Assembly: GCA_008694505.1 (NCBI GenBank)
Contig: VZDJ01000301.1
Coordinates: 2,085,485 to 2,149,484 of the forward strand
Direction of reading: 5' to 3'
Source: Cyanoderma ruficeps
Lineage: Eukaryota > Chordata > Aves > Passeriformes > Timaliidae
DNA length: 64,000 bases
The position numbers and the translations under genes were made by a program. Under the pieces are notes generated by a model, which was not told the origin of the DNA, made no database searches, and saw only the letters and a list, made by a program, of their open reading frames with translations. Positions 51,501-63,500 of this stretch are shown one piece after another; position 1 is the stretch's first letter, and every line of letters starts with the position of its first letter.

Positions 51501-54500
51501 TTTAGCTTTTATGTAGGAGTTTGCTCCCTATTTTGTCAACTTTATATTACTGTGTTTAAAATCAATCACACAGATATAAGAGATGCATTCATTTTGCAAA
51601 GCTCATAAATTCAGTGTCAGATTACGGAAGCTGAAGCACAGACACAAGAGCAGAACTCAGAAAAATCCACTGTAGGCAATGCAACCCAAGGACTCCTTGC
51701 TGTAGACAGGGAAAAGGCATTGGTCAGCATCACAACAGCTACTCCTTGGGTCTGTCTTGTCATAAAAATTAAGCTGCTTTTAGCTGAGGGAATGGTTTTT
51801 CTAAAGACAGTCCAAAATACTCTACTACTTAGGAAGCTTAACTGCAATATAGCATCATGCATGCAGGCATGAGTGGAAATTGGCAACTTAGTCTTGAAAA
51901 GTTTCTATTTTTCTATGTTAATGGGTGTCAGTGGAAGTTTTTAAATAAGACCAAAGGCAATATGTCTCCGTTCCCAGTAGGGTAAATTATTTCATTGCTG
52001 AAATTAAACCTAAAGTGTTCTTATTAATCCCATGTTTTGCTTTCTTAGTTCTTCTGGGACCTGTCTTTAGGACGTCATAAAACCATCAGCTTCTTTATTC
52101 TGTAATTCTGAGAATCCAGTCTTCACTGCTGTACACTTGTAGAGTTAAACTCCAAAGAATGTATTTACATTTCAATACAAATTTTATACCTTCAGGAACT
52201 TCTCTGCATGATTCTTAATACTGGAGGTTTTAAGCTCCTGAAGTTATCAGCAGGCATATTTAATCTTGAAACTATTACTTATTTGAATCGGAGGAAAAAA
52301 ATACAGAGTGAGCTTGCTTGGTTGGAAATGAACATCCCTGACTTGTGTTTTGTGCTTCTTTGTCAGGTGTTTTAAATACCAGTAGTTAAAATGAAGCTTG
52401 ACAAAGAGATTGTTTGGCATTAATGTCCCATTTTCTGAATAAATTCCTAGCTTAGTCTTTTGTGATTTTTTGTTTAGAGCTCACCAGTAAAACCTGTATC
52501 CATCAGAGAATTTCAGAGAACAGAGGATACAAGACGACATTTACATCAAAACAGGTAAGATTTACTGAGGTAACAATAATTTTATCCAGAATTTCATTAT
52601 GAATGCAGAGCACCTATTTACTGAACATGTTTGGAAAGTGGCATTGTTTTCTGTTGCTTTGCCAGAAGTGTGTATGGCTTTTTTGATAAGTTATTGCTCC
52701 AAATTAGGAATTGGAATTCTCATAATGGCAGTGAGTGGCAAAAGGCATAACTATTCTATGCCAATGCTCGACTTAACATCACTTGGTTAAATAAATGTGC
52801 ATAATTAAAATGCATGTTTTTAAACTGATTTTAATATCTGCTTTTTGTGATTTAATTTGTGCTTTGATTAAATAGTTGATTTAAGCTGTATTAGATTGAG
52901 AACAAAAGGGGTAAAGATACTTGCAGGAAGGATAGAGATATTATGGAGTAACTGATGTGCCATAAGGACACATTCTTGGTTGACTGGTTTTGGTATTGTA
53001 GGAGATTCAATTATTTTTAAAAGTATCTTTCAGGGTCATAAGGGATAGAATGGGAATCAATTCTGAAAACAAGTTGCTTATTTTGATGGAGTATGCCCAT
53101 GCTCTTTAATGATTACTTTCCTTACTGGAGAGAATACTTATCTGTAAAATAGAGGTCAGAATTGGACAGAGTATCAATAAGGGGTGGTTAGGTTTCTGAA
53201 AAGAATTTTGGATGTCTAGTTAAAAGAGAAGATAAGCAAATAAAAGATAAAAAACAAGCAAATTCTTGCAAATGAAGATTGATAGAGTATTATACTTTTG
53301 AAGCATCTCGGTATTCTGTGGAGTGAAAGGACTCCACAGAAAAAACCAGCCCAGTTGTACTTGGAATGTTTGGGGGGCAGGGGAGTAGTGGAAAAGACAA
53401 CTGCTAGTCCTAAGTATCTCATTGCTTATGCTGTCCGTAGAAACCAATTTTTAATGGATTCTAAAATGGTATTGAAAGAGCAAATGAAACCAAGATTTGT
53501 GTGTAAATTTTTCCAGAGTTTTGGCAACATTTTAGGCATTCTGAAATGTGCGGATACAGTAGCAGTACTGATAACAAGGGAGGGTAACTATTTCAGCATA
53601 TGCCAGCATTCCTTACCCTGTCCATGAGTCAGGTATAAAGTGGTATAGCAGTTCTGCCACATTCTCTGCCAAAAAAGTCAGTGCTCTTGGTTTGAAAAAT
53701 TCATTTTTTGCTTGTTTGTTTACTTATTTTTTTATTTGAACATTTGTGGCCAACATGGAAGTAATTAGACTTTACGAATACTGGTTTCCATGATAAATCC
53801 GAAGGAAATAGGAGAAGGCTGGTTAACTGGGGGGAGCTGCTGTTTACACAGACAGATGTTAATGATAAAGGAAGCTGAAGTTCAGTAAGGTATCCAGTGA
53901 TTTCAAAATTTAACTTAAGGATAGCAGCAGATCTCCATGCAGAAGTAGTTAATCAACAATCTGAATGAATTGTAGCTTACTATGCTGCAGCAGAGTGAAG
54001 TTATTAAGGCACTAAAACCAGATCATGTTGTTATTGCCATCAAAATTGTGTAGAAACAGCCATATGACAATGAGTAATTTTTTAAGTATTTTAAGCTTGT
54101 ATTAGTCAAATATTTTATTTTGTGGCAACCACAAGCTGTAAAGTGCTTCCACAGTAATTCTGTGCAAATACCTTGGCAGCCAGCCTCCTTTTTTTTTTTT
54201 CTTTAGCATGCTGAAGCCATTAAAACTCTGAAAGTTGGATGTAACACAGACTTCATCTCAAGAGTACTTACATTAGCTGATTCAATTAAATAAATACAGT
54301 TTATGCCTCTGGACAGACTGTGGTGCATTCCTGATGCAACAAAGCTGTGTGTACTCTGCTCTGAACACACTCCTTGGCACTGAGCTGAACCCAGTCCTGT
54401 CTGTTCAAAACAGCTCTAAGTAATGGGTTTGTCATGTGCTTCAGTGCTAATTTAAGTAACAGAAGAGACCTGTGACATATGGGTCTTCCACATCTCATTT

Positions 54501-57500
54501 CCATGAGGAAAAGGCCCTAATGTGCACACACCCAGCTGGACTGACATTTTTTGGGAATGCATGGTTAAGTGTGTCTGTGTTCCGTGGCTGCCCTAGGAGC
54601 GAAGGCCACAGAGTTTAAGCTGTCAAGAGGAAGCTCCTTGATTTCCATCAACTTTTTTTTCTAAGTAGCAACATGTCAGGGTACATGCTGTAAGCTGTGG
54701 ACCTTGGGAATTGTTTCAGTGCTAACAGCTGCCTTCTAGCAAAGAACTGATGGCAAAATTTCTCTCTAATGGTTGATGTGATGGATAAGAGCCAGATGGG
54801 TTCTTGTTTACTTTGTGACTTGAAGGGCTTGTGTCACTGGCAGGCACCTGATTGCTGAGGTGAGCAGGTTTGTGCTGAAAATACCAAAGGATCCTGATGT
54901 TCAAAAATAATTCTGCACTTTCCAGAGCAGAATAAGGCCTGCAATAACCCAAATATTGTCTTAAAAGAGAATCCATCTTCATGTATTTTGAAACCATTGT
55001 TAATTAAACAAGTTATGTTTAATTACAAACTGCAGTACTTGTAATCTGACTTGGTATCACAGTGATTTCTTCAGTCCAAATTTCACTTTTGTGATTATGT
55101 GAGGCTAATTGTTTGGGCATTTCTCCCATGAAAACCATTGTAATCTGGAGTAGAATTAATTTGACAGTAGTCTATATGCATCAGTGGCCAAACCCCCTTC
55201 CCCCTGGTGTCTTACCTGCAGGGATACAGATGAATTACGAAGACCTGAAACTCTAAATTTGATGCAGGACAGAGAGCATCACCAAGTGCTAAGGAGTTAT
55301 GTGGACAGGACAGAGAGGTAGGGAAAAAGAAACTGAGTGTTTCTGCTGATTCGTTTTATTATTTTCACCTCCTTCAAGTAACCATACTATTCCAGTTGTT
55401 CCTCTAAATGAGGATCACGTGAAAAATTCCTGGTCTGGTTAGTCTTAGAGAATGGGTATGAAGTACTGAGTATCTCAGTGTAGTAGGCCAAATGTGCAAT
55501 CCCACTGGTACATCTTGTGCTGTAAAAAAATATTACTATGATTCAGGAGAAGAAATAGAAATGACTTCACAAAATCTGTCATTCACAGTGAGTTAAATCA
55601 TAATCACAGCTGTTAGTAGACAGTTTCTCTTCTGATTTGATCAGATACTTGTGTGTCACTGACAATTCATATATGCAAAATGTTTAGATTTAAGATCTGC
55701 TTAAATTTACTCTCTGTTTTTGCATTTGTCAGACCCCTGCCTGATTCACCTTATTTTCTCTCGCTATCAAGTCACCACACCCAGGTAACACATGGAATTC
55801 GAACGGGTTTGAATGAGTTTGGTGCAAAACCAAACTGATGTTGTCCATAAGACGTGGCCTGTTTCTCCATGACCCGTCTGCAGCTCTGACTTCACAGCCT
55901 GACGCCCTGTTTGATTGCAGGTGCCCAACGCAGATTCGGAGCTGCACCGCCGGCACATCGAGCGCACCCGTCGGGAGGCCCAGCTGGCAGCCCTTCAGTA
56001 TGAGGAGGAGAGGATGAGAACTAAGCCGATCCAGAGAGAAGCTGTCTTTGATTTTAAGGTGCCTCCTTTTATTACCTACTCCATGCTTTATGTTTTCTAA
56101 ATCCCTTAATTATAACTAATTGCCGTGGTAATTACTGCTTGTATGTTACACTCCTAGCACTTTATAAGGAATTTGGACAAATAGCATTTTAGTCTATTAA
56201 GTGTTGGTGCTGTAGCTTAACACAGACAAAGCTAAAACTGGGGAGAGAGATAGAAGATTTACCCAAAATATGATTGTGCAAAGAATTCTGATTCTTGCAT
56301 ATTTCACCTCATTTTCTTAATTTTCATTTGCATAGATGTGATGTGATTGGTTTAAGAAAGAAGAGGCCTCTAGCTGAGCAGGCTTAGAGGCAGTTTAATT
56401 TTGAAGACAAAGTTGGGAGAGAGGAAATAATCATACACACAAAAATATTATGCTGCCTGATATATTTTTCTATTCTGTGATAATAAAATAAGTTACTTCT
56501 GGGTAAAGTATGAATGCAGACCTATGGTACATCAGGCACTCACTCTGAACACTGAGTCTTCTCTGTCTCTGCACTCAATATGAAGTCTTCTGCTTATCAT
56601 ATTTATATGATAGTTGATTTAGATTTGTTTTACTGATTGCTGCTCTGGTCACTTACCTGAATCTCACCATCTCAAATTTAAGAAATGTTATGGTTAATAT
56701 TTATTTTTGGTTTAGGGTGGTCTGCAAAGAATGGTTTATTGCTTATATTTAATGTATAAAGTTAGTTTAGAAAAAGGGTCTTAGCTGCCTTAAACTAGGC
56801 TTTTCATTAGCAATAACTATTCTTAGGCCTCTGGCACTATTTTGTAGTAAAGCTGCTTATTGAAGATTCAGCTCAGTCTTTTTGTTAAAGATTAGGATTA
56901 TAGGACGCATGTTGTTCACTGATGAGTCTCCTGGGTTTTTTGGTTTGGATTTGATTTTGGGGTATTTTTCTTCTCTTTCCTTTGTTATTCATGACCACTT
57001 TTTTCTCAGCAGTTAAATTCCTGCCTTGGTTGTATTTTGGATTTATTATGCATCTTTCATATGCATAATTTGACATTTTTGTTTCAATGTGGATTCAGGG
57101 CTGATTTTTTTACTAATATTAGGGAAGTTTCAGCTCAGTGAAATTTGCAATTTCCCTAATGCATGTTCAATTTAAAAACTAAGACTTCTGATTTAAAACA
57201 CTTCTAAATTATGCTGGTTTGTCCTTCGCTTGTGTTTTTCTGTGACATTATTTTAAATTTAATTTTTTCTTTTTCTATGTAGCAAAAATCCTCATTAAGT
57301 CCTCAGAAACAAAGTCCAATGGACAGTGAGGTAAGAGTCCAATAAGAGCATTAGTAGGGGCTGTCAGCACTTAAATTCTTAGCTCTCCATCAGAGTAATT
57401 TTCCTCATTGTGGAAAACACCTCAAAACTGGGTTATAGCATAGTTTTTTCACGTATTATTAAGCCTTGGGTTGGGGTATTTTTATGTGGTCAGTCTAGTA

Positions 57501-60500
57501 TGTTTTTTTGTTCATATAGATTGCCTGTCCAAGTGTGTCATTTTATTGTTTTTGTACGTTTTCTATGTTCTCTGCAGAAAATACATTTCGTATTCCATTT
57601 TAACCTGCTCCTTGTGAGCAGTACAGTTTATATTCCAACAGGAGTGCTAAGTGAAGTTCCAGTGTTAGTCATCCTTCACTGATCAGTTTTTTCCCAGTTT
57701 CCTGTTATTAGATCACCAGTTGTCCCAGAAATACTAACCTTTAGAATTTTGAGGGCTGTCAGAAAAAGGAATGAATATTTTTTTAAGTTCTTTTTAACTG
57801 TATTTTATAATAATATAGTTTTTAAATCAAAACCAGGAACACAAATCGTATAAAGCTCAGTCTTGTAGAATACACAGAGCTGAGCCAATGACATCTGTTC
57901 ATTCTCTGCATCAGATTTCTGCATAGTGACAGCTTTTCCACTGCTTGCCATCCCCACTTTTCTCCAGAGACAGATAATTCACTTGGTAGTGTTAATCAGA
58001 TCAAAAATTTTAATATTATAACAAATATGATAGTTCTTCAGCAGCATTTTCCAACTAACTCTTCTTGTTAGAAAATGGCCAAAACATGGGGTAATTGAAA
58101 TCGTTTTTGCTCCTTTTTCTTCTTAATGTTTTTCTGTTCTTAATTTATTCTTCTAAAAGGTTCTTTGTTCTACCAGAGTAAGCACTATGAATGCGTAGTG
58201 TTCTGTATTTGCTTGACACAACACAGAAAGCAGAATAATGGATTCTTTAAGTAATATGACTGCACTGTAATTCCTGGGTAATGTGGCTGTGTATTCCTAC
58301 AGAGTTACAGACAGTTCATGGGTTGTTTTAAAGAGCCTCACAGTGCTATAAGCAAGCAGTTCATGTTCCAAAATGTCTGTCCGTTCACATACCGTGTGTT
58401 TCTGACATTGTGTGTGTTTCTGACATTGCTCCATCTCTCCCACCTCCCAGTGTCCCTTTCCATCCAGAAGGTCTCAGCATACTGATGATAGTGCCTTGTT
58501 AGTGGTAAGATCCTGCACGTAATGGCCTTTTTCTGCGGCAGATTCTAGAGCATAGAAATGACAACATGTTATGATTGTCTCAGATTAGACCGACTGTTTT
58601 AGAGCTAATCTAAATAGCATAAAACATGACCATCTCCTTTGAAAACTAGCTTAGGTATGAACTATGATGTTATGAATATGTTGACACTTTTGCTGACAGA
58701 CATTTGCTAATAATACGATGATGTTTTTCCACAAAATAATTAAAGCTTATATTTTTTGAGATCAGAAGAAAATTACTGATAGTAAAGAAGAGTTTCGAAA
58801 ATGAAAAATTCACCTCCAGTTGTTCTGGTTTGATTTCTTCTCCATTCAGCTTGCTTCATAATTGATGTGCTTTTCAGTGTCAAGTAAGCAATTTTAATGC
58901 TTAGCACACCCTTCTACTTTAACTTGTCTGTGTCCTCCACATGGGGGTTAGAAATACTTGGCACAAGAAAAAAAGTGTTCTACTTATAAGTGCTGCAAAT
59001 CATGAAATACTCCTCATACAGTTTTATTATTTATTAGTCTTAAAAATCATCTGTTTTGAACACTTACCAAAATTAAAAACATGTATGCACATAATTCATG
59101 TTTTATGCTATTTCTTCCGTTGTGGCACCTTAGCAATGTAGCATAACTAAAAAAATCTAATTAATGTCATAATCCATGTCTAGAAGATTAAAAATACACC
59201 TGATTTGCCTGCTGTTGCATGACTGCATGCCTAGAATTTATTTTCTTGATTTATGTGCTTCCATTATCTGCCTAAATTCTTTTTAGGCAGTGCTCTCAGT
59301 TAGTGTGTCTCTCTCCTGAATGTGTTGTTGAAGATATTTACTGTGTCTTTATTCAGACTTTTTGGGTTTTCTGCTTTCATAAGACCTTTTGGGTGAGAAA
59401 GCTTAAAATGTTAGAAAGAAATTTAATAATCATGTGACTGTTTAGAGAAATCAGTATCAGTGAGCATATTAAAATGTGCTTTCATAGTTAGGTCATAAAA
59501 AGCAGGAGAACAGCAGTAGTTTGGGTTGGGATAATTCCCTGTTGTCAGTAAATTCATCTTTAGAATGTATTTTAAAGACACCTGTAAGAACCCTATTTCT
59601 AGTTGATTGTGATCACATGACTTTTGTTGTAAATTAAGATATAGAATTTTTTTTTAAGGTAAGAATTTTCAGAAATTACGTTGAAACTGGCTTCCATTGC
59701 TATTTGTTTCCCTTTTTGTCTTTAACCAAGCTGCATCCTTTTCCTTCGCAAAAAGAGTGACCAGACTGGCAGGGAAGGATTGAAAGCAATGATTTCTCTG
59801 TCCATTTTTCTTTTGGGTCTTCACATTTTTCAGCAGCACTAAGTTATAATAGTATATGAAATGCTGGGGTTTCTGTTCTGCAGCTCTCTTCTGAGGTGGA
59901 AATCCACACTGTGCCTAATGATCATATACGCCAGGGCAGCTGTTTCTGACAATTACTGTAACTGGAACATTAGGCCCATACTAGCTCCTGAATTTGTATG
60001 ATTTTTTTGTTTACACAAATGTATTTTGCAAGTAAACAAGTAAAAATTTGTTCAACATCAAGAAAATGGTCATCAGTTTGCTTTAAAAAAATTGTGAGAG
60101 TTTACAATTGCTTTTACCTTTTTATATTCTATTGCATTCCATTTGGCATTTTCCCTATCCTTATGGGTTTGAAAATTATCGAGGTTTAATTTCTGAGGAC
60201 ATAAGGAAAAGCTTTTAAAAGTACTAAATCTAATATGCAGTTAGAAAGCAAGTGAGCTTTTATTTTACTACTTTGCTCTTGGGGCATTGTTATTGCTTTA
60301 ACAAAAAATTTAAGTTGTCAATCTCCATTTTAAAATCTTTAGTGTTTCTTTTGGTCGTCTTGTTGTCTTTAATCATAATTAAAATTAAAATGTATTCATG
60401 TTGCACAGGTTACTCTGACCATCTTCTTCTGTTTATAAATGATGTCAGGACTGTTGTTTTGAAGTCTCAGAATGATTGCCCATACCTTCTGTGAATATTA

Positions 60501-63500
60501 ATGGTTCGGTTTAGTTGTAGTTCCTCCTGCATACCTGTAATTGGAAGTGGAGTCTGGATGTAGAACTTCATTGCACACTGTGGTGGATTTCTTTGGGTTG
60601 ACATGTGATAGAGAACTAGACTAAAATGTTGAAGAAATGTAATCACTGGCCTGTATGAGAAAACAAGTTTTATGTTAGTCAGAACCTCCTGCTGTTCTCA
60701 CAAGGATAGTTCCATTTGTTACAATAGAGATTACTTGTAGAGCTGATCTCAAGCTTTCAGACTTGGCTAATGATTTCAGCCTTCATTGATTCTAAACCTC
60801 ATTTTTCTCCAAATACCTTCTTCTTTTCTCCTGTACTGTCCCTTACAAGGTTAGTACTATCAAATGGGAAAAAACCCCAAAACATCCTCTCTAACTGCTG
60901 CTCAGTTTCTCTGTTGTGAAGCCCACAAGGTACTTTAGAAGCATCAGGCAGCTGCCGTGACCTCTTCCTCTCACAACCTTTGTGTCATTGCTGCCTTGTG
61001 CTCCCCTCCTTGTGTTGTTTTCTTCTTGTGGTCTCAAATGTGACCTGAGGCTGTCATATTACTGCTAGCACATAGGATCTCTGAAACATTTTAAGTCAAG
61101 ACTAAGTTTAGGTTAAGCCACCAGAGTGTTACAAGTAATAATGGCATGAGTAAAGTAAGCAGGACTGACTTACACAAACTCGTGCCCTGCAGTTTTCTCT
61201 CAGACCCTTGGCATTCATTTGTGTATTCGAATGTTTAATAACCAAATTCCCTTAAAATATCCTTATTTGGTTCATGCAGAGTTCTGGTTGGGCTCTCCTT
61301 TGGCACTCCCTGTATCTGGAGTTCTTTCTGGCACAGGGAAATTCTTGTGACTTAAGTGCTAGATCTAAACACTTCGTGCAGCATGTGCAGAGGGTGGTGT
61401 AAGTCTGAACTGCAGCATCCTGGCTCCTTTAGTGTTGTGGCTGCCTTTTTCACAGTCGTTCTTTGCCTCACTTCTTCCTTTCTTACCTCTCTTTCTTTCC
61501 TTGCTGCCCCTGACAGAATGGCTTTGAGCCTCTCTTTGTGTTTGAGATTGACAATAACACCAATACCATTAAAAGGAGGCCGAGCACTCACAAACAGGTG
61601 AAGAGCATGCGGTGTGTTGGTGTTGTGATTGTCCCTTCCTGTGCTGTGTCCCTTTCCCTCTGCCCACTGCTGGGTGTGTGCATAGTGACCATCTCTTGTT
61701 AGTCTCTGTCAGGCTTGCCCTGCTCTTTTTGTACAGGAATAAGCAGATACATTGATGTTACAGGCCACCTAGTTCTTGTTTATTTTACTGTTCTCATGTG
61801 CAAGCTAATGTGTTGTCTAAATCAAGTAATATTTGAAACTCATAAAAAATAAAAAAAACCCCCCACCATTTTGGCTCTGTTCTGCTCTGGAGAAAGAGGC
61901 AGTCTTGAGAATCAGCTGCAAGTCTGTACAGGGCTTAAAAATATTTGTGTTTAAGGCTTGTCCTGAGTGTAAACCTTCCTTTTTAGTCCCTCTGGCTGTG
62001 CTGTTCTGAAGTGGCAGAATAGTTGGAAGTGTTTTAAAAACTAACTCCCAAATGTGTCTTTCACTACCTGTAGAGTTTCTAGGTGTCATTTGATGTCCTT
62101 TCCTATGCTGAACTGTCACTTGGCTATATGAATGTTGTTTCAGAAAGCCATTCAGTCCTGAAATGTCAAAGTTTTGATGGTGCTTTCAACGGGACACACT
62201 TCTAGATCCACTTGTCAGTGACAGATGGGTACAATTACAGCCTCTGTTCTATAAATAGGAAAAGTTGTTTCTTTGGCTGGTTTTGATATTGGTCATAATT
62301 GAAATGTGACTGCACTTTATTTGTGGCAGCACTGTCAGTCCTGACATTGATCTCACTTTTCCAAGAGTGAGATTCTACCCTCAGACCCTCATGTACTTTG
62401 TGTGTAATCACAAGGAGCAGTTGTTAGTGTTTGTGGATGATACACAGTGTATATTACTGAGCCTCTTGTATATGGATTTCTCTGATTTTTCACACATGTA
62501 TAACATCCTCAAAACATTAAAAAGAAAGCTATTTATTTTTAATAGTGGCCTAAAATGGAGTGTTATAGGGTAAAGTTTCCTTTTTTCTGATGGCATAGGT
62601 GTTACTAAAGAAGCCTTTGCCTCACTCACTGTTCTTAATTCTGTTTTTAATGTCACTGTATTATATGTAAAAGAAGCATTGTACCTCCCAGAAAGTTCAG
62701 GAGGGTAGGAAGGCTTTAACTATAGTTCAGCAAGTATTTATGTGTTGCTTGTTGAGTGTTTCTGAGAATGTGATCGTGATCACCTCTTCATTTTTAACTT
62801 TGCTGCATTCCACCTTTGTGTACGACCTGTCAGCTACTCACTAACTCTGCCACTGCCTTCTCTTTCTTTCTGCATTCAGTCACTCTCAGGGTTGAACCAA
62901 GAAAGCTGTGCTACTACCCTGCCTAGTGCCTCTACCTTCAGTCCTGTCAAGGTATCTCTTGCTATTATCATTCATCACTAGAGCCAACAAAAAAAATCTT
63001 GGATCCACACATCGGTTTTAACAGGTGTTAGTCTGTCAGCATCTAATCAAAAGTTCAGGTAGGGTATGAACCTGATTCACCTGATTAAACTGTAGTAGGT
63101 ATTACCTCATCTTAGCTTTAGGCTGTGTCTACAGGAGGCCTGATCTATAAAACATGGTAACCAGTCTCTATTCCATGGGGCTCTTGGTTGTCTTTGATGT
63201 TGTTTTTTCTGTACAAGATGATTTACTCTTGATCAAGTTGAGTTCATCGAAAGTACACTTGTATTCTTTGCCTGTTTCTTTCTTTCCTGTGGAAACTGCT
63301 GTGCTGAATGCATTCCTCACAAGAAATCATTAGTCTGTGTTAGCACTGTGATGAAACCACAGTGTGTTTCACTGGGGACAGATGGTCAGTAGATAGCAGT
63401 TCTGCATTAGCAAAGGTGTCAGAGGAGTATCCTTGTTGGGGTTGCTGTATTGCTAATTCTGCATGTTGCTTAATACCTGTTTTTTGGTGTCCCCTTTGCA

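Noticed and set aside
59881..59949. Exon-like segment after TTCTGTTCTGCAG in LRCH3 intron 15, reading LSSEVEIHTVPNDHIRQGSC then a phenylalanine and a stop
   Set aside because: The acceptor looks reasonable and the frame is phase 0. It ends in a stop, and I see neither a good donor nor a nearby AATAAA. Most likely a chance pseudo-exon.
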